Positions 1 through 5,578 of a stretch of DNA of 5,578 nucleotides are shown here, piece after piece. This stretch comes from Deltaproteobacteria bacterium (lineage in GTDB: Bacteria; Desulfobacterota; Syntrophia; Syntrophales; UBA5619), in the NCBI GenBank assembly GCA_021372695.1, contig JAJFTY010000173.1:1-5578 (forward strand), written 5' to 3'. The notes under the pieces were generated by a model. It was not told the DNA's origin and did not search any database. It saw only the letters and a list, made by a program, of their open reading frames with translations. The position numbers were made by a program, and so were the translations under genes. Position 1 is the stretch's first letter; every line of letters starts with the position of its first letter.

Positions 1-1
1 G

Positions 2-214
2 TTCCGCGCCCCCTTCGACCCGGAGAACCTCTCGGGGAGGACCGGGAGGGGCGACACCTGCTTCATCTCCTACGTGGCCTGGCGGATGAACCACGGCATC
101 GAGGAGTCGCTGCGGTACGCGGCAGCACTCACGAGCCTCAAGATGGAAAAGCCCGGGCCCTTTCTGGGGACGCAGGAGGAGGTCCTGGCACGGATGAAGA
201 AACAGACCCGCTGA
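2..214 (+). CDS. PfkB-family carbohydrate kinase, C-terminal part (5' end outside window)
   Basis: Only the last 70 residues are present; the gene runs in from the left edge, so it is partial because of the window and not visibly broken. The frame is set by its match to the complete kinase at 1127-2035: hand alignment without gaps gives about 31 identities in 67 positions. The piece contains the PfkB anion-hole and catalytic-base region as GRTGRGDTC (about residues 13-21 of the piece), where the Asp is expected to deprotonate the sugar hydroxyl attacked by ATP. A second shared block reads AALTSLKM then GPF, in the region that closes the nucleotide pocket in ribokinase-like folds. By family it phosphorylates a sugar, polyol or nucleoside in the cytoplasm; the substrate is not readable. 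The next gene starts 26 bases downstream on the same strand, so an operon is likely. The family is sure, the substrate unknown. Confidence 0.85.
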   Translation, partial: FRAPFDPENLSGRTGRGDTCFISYVAWRMNHGIEESLRYAAALTSLKMEKPGPFLGTQEEVLARMKKQTR

Positions 215-240
215 CGCATGACCGAAAGAGGAGAGCAAAT

Positions 241-1065
241 ATGAAAATCGGGTTCAACGGCGCCTCCACCATGAAGACGGATTTACCCGGAGACATCCGA
301 GCGGCCTCTCTCGCCGGATACGATCTGATCGAAATCTGGGCTAAGAAACTGGAGTCTTACCTCCTCGATCACAGCTTGGACGATCTGCGTAAATTGCTTT
401 CCGAGGCGCACCTGAAGCCGCTCGCGATCAACTCCGTCGAGTTCATCACGTTCAACGCACCCTGGGAAAAGGTCAATACGATGAACCTGATTGCCCGGTA
501 TGCCCGAATAGCGGATCAACTGGATTGCCCCTTTCTCGTGGTCGTCCCGAGCCCCCGGCCCGAGGGTGCCACCGACCGCGGGGTCTTCGATGAATCGGTC
601 AGGATGCTTCTCGAAATCTCCGACCGTTTCAAGGATTTCAGGGTCAGGTTCGCATTCGAGTTCCTCGGGTTTGGCTGGTGTTCCGTTTCCACGCTGGAGC
701 AGGACGTCGCGATCGTCAAGGCGGTCAACAGGGCGAATGTCGGAACGGTTCTGGATACGTTCCATTTCTATGCCGGAGGGTCTTCCATGGGTGCAATCCG
801 GGACGTGGATCCGGAAAAGATATTCATCCTGCACGTCAACGATGCCGAAAAACGGCCGAAGGCCGAATTGCAGGATGCCCACCGGCTCTTTCCCGGCGAA
901 GGGGTGATCCCCCTTGCGGAGATCGCGGCCAATCTGAAGCAGATCCGCTATGGCGGGCCCGTGTCGCTGGAGATGTTCAGGCCGGCTTACTGGTCGCGCC
1001 CTGCGGAAGAGGTCGCACGACAGGGGATCGATGCCATCCGGAAATTCCTGGCCCTGTTTCGCTGA
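241..1065 (+). CDS. sugar phosphate isomerase/epimerase (xylose-isomerase-like TIM barrel)
   Basis: This 274-residue protein has the length and layout of the AP-endonuclease-2/xylose-isomerase-like TIM-barrel family (IolE, IolI, tagatose epimerase and hydroxypyruvate isomerase relatives). Strand 1 is MKIGFNG, followed by an AGYDLIEIW block (residues 25-33) typical of the second barrel strand. Four acidic or His residues fit the usual divalent-metal site: Glu140 (FAFEF), Asp172 (LDTFHF), His198 (LHVND) and Glu244 (SLEMF). His175, three residues after the Asp, matches a substrate-contacting His in tagatose-3-epimerase-like enzymes. No signal peptide is seen, so it is cytoplasmic. The start is supported by AGAGGAGAG at 227-235, 5 bases before the ATG. 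It lies between two related PfkB kinases, which suggests it interconverts a sugar or cyclitol that is the substrate or product of those kinases. An inosose dehydratase-like or epimerase role is equally possible from sequence alone. Confidence 0.85.
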   Translation: MKIGFNGASTMKTDLPGDIRAASLAGYDLIEIWAKKLESYLLDHSLDDLRKLLSEAHLKPLAINSVEFITFNAPWEKVNTMNLIARYARIADQLDCPFLVVVPSPRPEGATDRGVFDESVRMLLEISDRFKDFRVRFAFEFLGFGWCSVSTLEQDVAIVKAVNRANVGTVLDTFHFYAGGSSMGAIRDVDPEKIFILHVNDAEKRPKAELQDAHRLFPGEGVIPLAEIAANLKQIRYGGPVSLEMFRPAYWSRPAEEVARQGIDAIRKFLALFR

Positions 1066-1116
1066 TCGTCGCCCGGTGTGATTCTTTGCCGACCTCTCTT
1101 GCCTCTCTTTCCCCAT

Positions 1117-1122
1117 GGAGGA
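1117..1122 (+). promoter_or_regulatory. Shine-Dalgarno site that decides the start of the second PfkB kinase
   Basis: GGAGGA lies 4 bases before the ATG at 1127. A longer reading frame could open at the ATG at 1115, but that ATG overlaps this site and has only a C/T-rich stretch upstream (about 1091-1114) with no purine-rich ribosome site. The ATG at 1127 also gives an N-terminus MDKVYDIAFLGH, which puts the first beta strand where PfkB proteins usually have it. Confidence 0.75.
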
Positions 1123-1126
1123 ATGG

Positions 1127-2035
1127 ATGGATAAGGTCTACGACATCGCCTTTCTCGGGCACTATACCCAGGATACCATTGTTTCCTCTCAAGGCCGAAG
1201 GGTCGTCGACGGTGGGGCTTTCAACTACGGGTCGCATGCGGCCATTCGGATGGGGCTGAAGGTTGCTGCGATTACGCGCCTTTCCCGGGAGGACGTGAAG
1301 GTCGCAGACGAACTGAAGTCGCTCGGCATCACCGTATTTGCCAAAATAACCCCCCACTCGACGTGCCTGCGTCTCGAATATCCGACATCCAACGTGGATG
1401 ACCGCGTTCTGTACGTCACCAGTTCGGCGGGCCCCTTTACCGTAGCGGAGGTGAAGGAGATCTCCTCACGGGCTTTTGTCGTCGGAGCCTCGGTCCGCGG
1501 TGAAGTTCCGCTCGCCGTTCTCGAAGCGTTGAGGAGGAAAGAGACGATGATCGCGGTGGACCTTCAGGGATTCCTGCGGGTGGTCCGCGACGGCCGGCTG
1601 GTTTTTCAAGAGTGGCCGGAAAAGGAGAGAGTCCTGAAACTGGTGGATACCGTGAAGACGGACGCCGTCGAGGCTGAATATCTGACGGGGCAGAAGGACA
1701 TTCGCGTTGCGGCCCGACAAATTGCCGACCTGGGGCCGAAAGAGGTGGTGCTGACCCATCGGGATGGGGTGCTGGTGTACGACGGGAGCCGGTTTCATGA
1801 AGCCGGGTTCCATCCTGAAACATTGAAGGGCCGCAGCGGCCGGGGGGATACCTGTATCGCCTCCTACATGGCCCGCAGACTCAGCGCCCCACCGCAGGAG
1901 GCGATCGTCTGGTCGGCCGCCCTGACCAGTCTCAAGATGGATGCCGAGGGCCCTTTCCGAAGGGATATCGGCGATGTCGAAACCCTGATTCGAAAAAAAT
2001 ACGGAGCTGCGACGGCTCAGGTCCCGACGGCCTGA
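1127..2035 (+). CDS. PfkB-family carbohydrate kinase (complete), paralogue of the upstream kinase
   Basis: This is a 302-residue ribokinase-like kinase, a normal length for the family; the start at 1127 is preferred over 1115 because of the Shine-Dalgarno site. Family marks in order are: the first strand YDIAFLGHYTQDT (residues 5-17); the substrate-side Gly-Gly block GGAFNYGSHAAIRMG (29-43); VDLQGFLR (144-151); KTDAVEAEYLTG (177-188), the usual Lys/Asn-x-x-Glu block; the Thr-rich strand VVLTHRDGVLVYDG (207-220); and GRSGRGDTC (235-243) with probable catalytic base Asp241. The usual Ala of Gly-Ala-Gly-Asp is replaced by Arg, as in the upstream paralogue. The fold predicts ATP-dependent phosphorylation of a sugar or polyol hydroxyl in the cytoplasm. 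Cyclitol, ketose and nucleoside kinases all remain possible. It is probably cotranscribed with the isomerase about 60 bases upstream and ends 12 bases from the convergent sensor kinase. The family is very likely, the substrate not assigned. Confidence 0.88.
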   Translation: MDKVYDIAFLGHYTQDTIVSSQGRRVVDGGAFNYGSHAAIRMGLKVAAITRLSREDVKVADELKSLGITVFAKITPHSTCLRLEYPTSNVDDRVLYVTSSAGPFTVAEVKEISSRAFVVGASVRGEVPLAVLEALRRKETMIAVDLQGFLRVVRDGRLVFQEWPEKERVLKLVDTVKTDAVEAEYLTGQKDIRVAARQIADLGPKEVVLTHRDGVLVYDGSRFHEAGFHPETLKGRSGRGDTCIASYMARRLSAPPQEAIVWSAALTSLKMDAEGPFRRDIGDVETLIRKKYGAATAQVPTA

Positions 2036-2047
2036 CGGCGTGCTGCC
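2036..2047. other. 12-base convergent junction between operon and sensor kinase
   Basis: The plus-strand kinase stop (TGA, 2033-2035) and the minus-strand sensor kinase stop (complement of 2048-2050) are separated by only 12 bases. The sole nearby hairpin is a weak TCAGG/CCTGA pair (2017-2021 with 2031-2035) without a T-tract, inside the kinase end. No intrinsic terminator is evident, so transcripts from both sides may overlap or depend on Rho. Confidence 0.6.
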
Positions 2048-4903
2048 TCATCCGGACTGGCCCCGATCATCCAGGATTTCCCGGATCTTGTTGCTCAGGT
2101 CCTCGATGTAATAAGGCTTCTGGAGGAAGCCCTTTGCGCCGGCCTTGAGAATCGTGCCGACTTTTGCGCTGGCGATATTTCCGCTGGCGATCATCACCTT
2201 CATCTCGGGAAAGATCTTCATGATCTCAACGAGGCATTTCTCCCCACCGATGCCCGGCATCATCAGATCCATGATGACGATGTCGATGCCCTTCCCCTCC
2301 CGTTCGATCATGACCAGCGCGTTTTCACCGGACGACGCGGTTAAAACCGTGTAGCCGAGATAGGACAGAAGCTCCTGCCCCGTTTCAAGCAGGGACGGTT
2401 CATCATCGACCAGCAGAATGGTTTCATGACCCCTGGTCAAAGCGGGCTTCTTGACCGTCTCCTTCTTTTCTTCGGTCATCAGGATATTCAAAGTGGGAAA
2501 ATAGAGTTCGAACGTCGTTCCCCGGCCGGGTTCGCTCGTGCAAAAGATGTAGCCGCCGTGGTTCTTGACGACTCCGTAAACAACGGACAGTCCGATACCC
2601 GTGCCTTTCCCTGCCTTGGTTGTAAAGAAGGGTTCGAAGATTCGATCCAGGTTTTCTCTCTCGATGCCGCATCCCGTGTCGGATATCCGGAAATGGACAT
2701 AACGCCCCGCCTTGACCCTGACGTTCCCCCGTTCAAGGGGGGATGAAAGCTCGATATTCCTGGTCTGGATGGTCATTTCGCCGGTTTGGGACATGGCGTC
2801 TTTGGCGTTCACCACCAGGTTCATGATCACCTGTCCCAACTGGGTCGTATCCCCATTGATGAGATTGAGATCATCCGCCAGATTCAACTTCACGGTGATC
2901 GTCGGGGGGAGGGTGCTTACCAGAAGCTCACAATAGTTCTTGATCTCCCCGTTGATATCGACGGGGGCCAGTTTGCTGTCCACCCTTCGGCTGAAGATAA
3001 GGAGTTGCTTGATCAGGTCTGTGGCCCTTTTGGTCAGCCCGTTGATATTGTAAAGATACTTCCAGTCGGGATCGGCCTCTGCCTTGTTGATCGTCAGCAA
3101 TTGATTGTAGGAGCTGATGGCCTGCAAGATATTGTTGAAATCGTGGGCGATACCGCCGGTAAGCCTGCCGAGCGCGTTCATCTTGGAGGCGTGGCGGAGT
3201 TCATACTCCAGTTTTCGCTGCTCCGTGACGTCTTTCATCGTCCCGACGACCCCCATCATCTCTGCCGCCGCATTGAGCTTAGGGGCGCCGCTCATATCGA
3301 ATAGACGCATCATCCCGTCCTTGGATCGGAACTTTGCCTCCAGATGCTTTATGATCTTGTTTCCCTGCTTGATTCTTTCAAATGCCTCCAAAAGCGCATC
3401 CGCATCGTCGGGATTGAGGAATTCGGTGTAATGCCGGCCAATGACCTCTTCCGCCGCGTATCCGAGGATTTCATTCGCCGCAGGGTTGATGTAGGTGATA
3501 AATCCATTATTGTCGGCTGTATAGATGATGTCCGGAGAGTTTTCACTGAGGGTCCGGAAGCGCTCTTCGCTCTCCATGATCTGGCGAAGGGAGCTGGCGT
3601 TGTTGAGGCTGATGGCGATCTGGGGGGCAATGCCCATCAGCAGGCTGACCTCGCTCTGGTTGTGCGGTCTGTGGGATCGGTAATTGTCGACCGCAAGGAT
3701 GCCTTCCGATTTCCCCTCGTAGACGATGGGAACGCAGATAAATGAGCTGACCCCCAATGTCTCTACCAGATCCGCACTCCTCGACGAAATCTGTTTTTGT
3801 ACATGGCCGACGTCGCTGACCAAAATGGGTTTTTGCTGTTTGAAGGCGACCACGAAGGGACCCTTTGACCGGGGATTGTCGAGGTGGAACTGTGTCTCCT
3901 GCAAAACCTTCTTCAACTCGGGACTGTATCCATAACCGCTGACGTAGACGAGCCTCGCCCTGTCCGGGCTGGCGAGCATGATCATCCCCCGGTCGAACTC
4001 CAGCCTTTTGTGCAGCGTCTCCATCACGAACTTCAGCAGTTTGTCGATATCCAGGATGCTGGTGACCGCCTGACCGATCTCCTGGACAAGAAGGGCATTG
4101 TTGTAGCCGATCGTGATCTGATCGAGAAGACGATTGGCCGCATTGCCCTGCAGTTCGATTTTGGCGTAGATGTCCCTTTTCTCGACATACTGGGCGTAAT
4201 GGGAGAGACCGAGGATAACGAGCGTCAGCAGGGATCCCAGAACGACGAGCGACCCCACGGGAAGCAGGAAACCGCTGGCGACCATGGCCAGGATGGAAGG
4301 AATCGCCAGATAATTCCGAATTCGTTTCCATCTCAAAAAGGCGGGTTCTTCCCAGCTCAGGATATACCGGCAATGGCTTCCGCCTTCGTGTACGCAGACC
4401 GGATGTTCCAGGACCGGTAATTTGTTCGTGAAATATTTGGCCACGGCCTCGAAGCTGCCCTTGCGGTTCTCGCACTGATAGGGCTTGTCGACGACTCCCT
4501 CCAGAGGCTTGATGACGATCTCAACCTTGTTTCCGCTGATCTTGTTGGACTGGAACGTGCAGCCGCGGTTCAGGTAGGAAGCGATCTTCCCCAGCATGCT
4601 GTACGCCTGGACAGGCGTCAGGAATCCCATGATGAACTGACGAATCGCACTCATGGACCGGGCATTGACCATGAAGCGCCCCGCTTCGCGGAAAATTGTG
4701 GAGTCGTCTGTCTGCATCATGACGGCATCGTGAAAATCATCCACCTGCCGCTGAGTCAGCCAGTGTCCCTCGTCCTCCAGCTCATGGGGCGAAATTCCGG
4801 AATCCACAAGCAGGTTCGGAATGTTGATTTCGGGTCGTGCACTTTTGAAATACTCCAAAAAAGTGCCGATAACCCTGGTGTTGTATAAAGGCCTATCGTC
4901 CAT
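2048..4903 (-). CDS. hybrid sensor histidine kinase: V4R-like domain, membrane hairpin, GAF, PAS, HisKA, HATPase, receiver
   Basis: This 951-residue kinase should autophosphorylate a His and pass the phosphate to its own receiver. Residues 1-190 form a V4R-like domain, ending in CENRKGSFEA (144-153) and EHPVCVHEGGSHCRY (166-180), with Cys144, His167, Cys170, His172 and Cys178 as possible ligands. Two hydrophobic helices (about 197-214 and 218-238) are joined by a Pro-Val-Gly turn, so the N-terminal domain is probably cytoplasmic. A GAF domain spans about 280-435 and a PAS domain about 446-560. The H-box is GGIAHDFNNIL with His587 (codon 3143-3145). ATP-site marks are the N-box (Asn699), DTGCGI (742-747), FEPFFTTK (756-763) and GTGIGL (767-772). 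The C-terminal receiver (about 827-945) has Asp833/Asp834, phospho-acceptor Asp879, Ser907 and Lys929, all intact. A good Shine-Dalgarno site (complement of 4907-4912, GGAGAA) supports the start. No response regulator or output gene adjoins it here, so its target and ligand are unknown. Confidence 0.95.
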   Translation of the reverse strand: MDDRPLYNTRVIGTFLEYFKSARPEINIPNLLVDSGISPHELEDEGHWLTQRQVDDFHDAVMMQTDDSTIFREAGRFMVNARSMSAIRQFIMGFLTPVQAYSMLGKIASYLNRGCTFQSNKISGNKVEIVIKPLEGVVDKPYQCENRKGSFEAVAKYFTNKLPVLEHPVCVHEGGSHCRYILSWEEPAFLRWKRIRNYLAIPSILAMVASGFLLPVGSLVVLGSLLTLVILGLSHYAQYVEKRDIYAKIELQGNAANRLLDQITIGYNNALLVQEIGQAVTSILDIDKLLKFVMETLHKRLEFDRGMIMLASPDRARLVYVSGYGYSPELKKVLQETQFHLDNPRSKGPFVVAFKQQKPILVSDVGHVQKQISSRSADLVETLGVSSFICVPIVYEGKSEGILAVDNYRSHRPHNQSEVSLLMGIAPQIAISLNNASSLRQIMESEERFRTLSENSPDIIYTADNNGFITYINPAANEILGYAAEEVIGRHYTEFLNPDDADALLEAFERIKQGNKIIKHLEAKFRSKDGMMRLFDMSGAPKLNAAAEMMGVVGTMKDVTEQRKLEYELRHASKMNALGRLTGGIAHDFNNILQAISSYNQLLTINKAEADPDWKYLYNINGLTKRATDLIKQLLIFSRRVDSKLAPVDINGEIKNYCELLVSTLPPTITVKLNLADDLNLINGDTTQLGQVIMNLVVNAKDAMSQTGEMTIQTRNIELSSPLERGNVRVKAGRYVHFRISDTGCGIERENLDRIFEPFFTTKAGKGTGIGLSVVYGVVKNHGGYIFCTSEPGRGTTFELYFPTLNILMTEEKKETVKKPALTRGHETILLVDDEPSLLETGQELLSYLGYTVLTASSGENALVMIEREGKGIDIVIMDLMMPGIGGEKCLVEIMKIFPEMKVMIASGNIASAKVGTILKAGAKGFLQKPYYIEDLSNKIREILDDRGQSG

Positions 4904-5079
4904 TACTTCTCCATCATCAGGGCTATCCTGTAATGCGCGGGGTCCGAATCACGCAGGGAACGGGTGAGGGGAGCGCTTGAAGATCAGCTTCCTGGAGTTG
5001 CAGCTCGCTGAGAGTGTCCGGCCATTCCATTCTGTCGATACCGCCTGCACGCGCTACCCTTCATATCGAGCCCCTGCTG

Positions 5080-5110
5080 GGGAACAATGATGTGAGCAAG
5101 CCATGTTCCC
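5080..5110. repeat. perfect 7-base inverted repeat GGGAACA / TGTTCCC
   Basis: GGGAACA at 5080-5086 is matched exactly by its reverse complement TGTTCCC at 5104-5110, with 17 bases between. It lies about 180-205 bases upstream of the sensor kinase start. The centre-to-centre distance of 24 bases, a little over two helical turns, would suit a dimeric regulator, or the arms could form an RNA hairpin. One short dyad can arise by chance, so this is a candidate only. Confidence 0.4.
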
Positions 5111-5353
5111 GCGCGGGGCTGGATCTTAAGGACAGTGAAATTTCGGATGGAGCCTCGTGCCTTATATCAGCCGATCAGATAGGTGATGCACTGGGAGTCG
5201 GCGGAGAATACGGAAAGCAGTCCTGGTTGTCAAGGAGATTCTGGCAGCGGGTGTGGCACCGCGGGATTGGGCGCGGCGACTGGCCGGTAGTGGTTCATTT
5301 TGGCTGCAAAGACCCCTCGCGCAGCGCGATTTAAAGATTTTTCGGGGGACCTC

Positions 5354-5384
5354 TGCCGGCGAAGCGCAGCGGCCGCAGCCGGCA
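5354..5384. repeat. inverted repeat TGCCGGC / GCCGGCA around an inner GCGGCCGC palindrome
   Basis: TGCCGGC (5354-5360) pairs exactly with GCCGGCA (5378-5384). The 17-base interval between contains the self-complementary GCGGCCGC (5369-5376). The arms could form a stable hairpin as RNA or single-stranded DNA. There is no T-tract directly after it, so it is not a standard intrinsic terminator. Confidence 0.5.
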
Positions 5385-5440
5385 ATTGTCTGAGCGCCAT
5401 CAGGCGCGGAATTCGAAGAATCAGCGGAGCGAAGCGCAGC
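5359..5440. repeat. 12-base direct repeat GCGAAGCGCAGC, two copies
   Basis: The exact 12-mer occurs at 5359-5370 and again at 5429-5440, 70 bases apart. The first copy lies partly inside the 5354-5384 inverted repeat; the second overlaps the arm of the 5434-5463 inverted repeat. An exact 12-base match within 80 bases is unlikely by chance, although the local GC-rich composition raises the odds. Confidence 0.55.
5394..5407. repeat. short hairpin GCGCC-ATCA-GGCGC
   Basis: A perfect 5-base-pair stem (GCGCC/GGCGC) with a 4-base loop lies between the two larger inverted repeats. It has no following T-run. On its own it is weak; its value is as one of several palindromes packed into about 150 bases. 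Confidence 0.4.
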
Positions 5441-5463
5441 TAATTTTGCCGTTGCAGCTGCGC
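5434..5463. repeat. 8-base inverted repeat GCGCAGCT / AGCTGCGC
   Basis: GCGCAGCT (5434-5441) is matched perfectly by AGCTGCGC (5456-5463) with a 14-base loop of mixed composition. The left arm overlaps the second copy of the 12-base direct repeat. The arrangement would permit a strong stem in RNA from either strand. Confidence 0.5.
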
Positions 5464-5578
5464 GAGACGTTGCAGGGTCGAAAAATAGCTGAGCGCAAGT
5501 CGAGGCTGGTCTTTGCGATTGAAACTGAGTCACCACCGCCTGGCCGATTGCATTTTGCGGACCATTGCGGTATGGACG

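Larger units (their letters stand above)
4904..5578. other. 675-base stretch without a supported gene
   Basis: I see no convincing coding region here. The open frames at 5014-5334 (plus) and 5162-5536 (minus) have no recognisable domain or ribosome site; their translations look like out-of-frame GC-rich DNA. No tRNA, rRNA or tmRNA motif was recognised. The stretch should contain the promoter of the sensor kinase (minus strand, upstream of 4903), but no clear -35/-10 pair could be placed. The proximal half holds one perfect dyad (5080-5110) and the distal half a cluster of short inverted repeats (5318-5463). An ATG at 5572 near the right edge has no ribosome site and too little sequence to judge. 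Confidence 0.65.

Noticed and set aside
283..1116. 277-codon open frame antisense to the isomerase
   Set aside because: It is a shadow of a GC-rich gene: the translation is rich in Arg, Asp and Pro with no recognisable domain, while the plus strand encodes a clear TIM-barrel protein with its metal ligands.
1115..1126. Four extra N-terminal codons for the second kinase from the ATG at 1115
   Set aside because: This ATG overlaps the GGAGGA site that serves the ATG at 1127, and it has no ribosome site of its own.
2017..2035. TCAGG/CCTGA hairpin at the end of the second kinase as a terminator
   Set aside because: The stem is only five pairs, lies inside the coding end, and has no T-tract on either side.
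3543..4475. 310-codon open frame overlapping the sensor kinase on the same strand in another frame
   Set aside because: It is low-complexity in Arg, Gln, Gly and Pro and covers the GAF and membrane region of the kinase, which is clearly coding in its own frame.
5254..5273. TGGCAC resembling the -24 half of a sigma-54 promoter
   Set aside because: The required GC at the -12 position with correct spacing is missing; TT stands there instead.
5014..5334. 106-codon plus-strand open frame in the right-hand gene-free stretch
   Set aside because: There is no good ribosome site, no recognisable motif, and its end runs into the palindrome cluster. Its composition does not look like the neighbouring genes.
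5517..5525. GATTGAAAC, resembling the 3' end of many CRISPR repeats
   Set aside because: It occurs only once, and the 53 bases that follow contain no second repeat start. No array is visible in the window.
5162..5536. 124-codon minus-strand open frame in the right-hand stretch
   Set aside because: The translation is Ala/Arg/Ser-rich without a domain, spans all the inverted repeats, and overlaps the other weak frame. It is more likely a chance opening in GC-rich DNA.

Overview
The window holds three complete genes, the tail of a fourth, and about 675 bases with no convincing gene. It is GC-rich with strong codon bias, and its Shine-Dalgarno sites are of the usual bacterial type. The large sensor kinase begins with a Cys/His-containing domain of a kind I associate with Desulfobacterota (former Deltaproteobacteria, for example Syntrophales-like lineages) and sits on a PAS/GAF hybrid kinase chassis. 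A syntrophic or sulfate-reducing-type deltaproteobacterium is therefore my best guess, held at low to moderate confidence and resting on gene style only.

Left part (about 1-2035, plus strand): a probable sugar or polyol operon in the order PfkB-type kinase (C-terminal piece only, cut by the window edge), sugar isomerase/epimerase of the xylose-isomerase-like TIM-barrel family, and a second PfkB-type kinase. The two kinases are paralogous: by hand alignment their C-terminal parts match at about 31 of 67 positions, and both carry Gly-Arg-Gly-Asp-Thr-Cys where most PfkB enzymes have Gly-Ala-Gly-Asp. The first gap is 26 bases. The second is about 60 bases and contains the Shine-Dalgarno site that places the second kinase start at 1127. 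A kinase-isomerase-kinase set suggests a small catabolic or salvage route in which a sugar or cyclitol is phosphorylated and isomerised. The substrate cannot be read from the sequence.

Middle part (2048-4903, minus strand): one very large hybrid sensor histidine kinase, convergent with the operon and only 12 bases from it. Its order is an N-terminal V4R-like cytoplasmic domain, a two-helix membrane hairpin, GAF, PAS, HisKA, HATPase and a C-terminal receiver. All core catalytic residues are present. No separate response regulator or output gene lies in the window, so its target is unknown.

Right part (4904-5578): no gene I can support. The kinase-proximal part holds a perfect GGGAACA/TGTTCCC dyad. 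The distal part (about 5318-5463) is crowded with short perfect inverted repeats and a 12-base direct repeat, which suggests structured RNA, a mobile-element end or a repetitive intergenic element.
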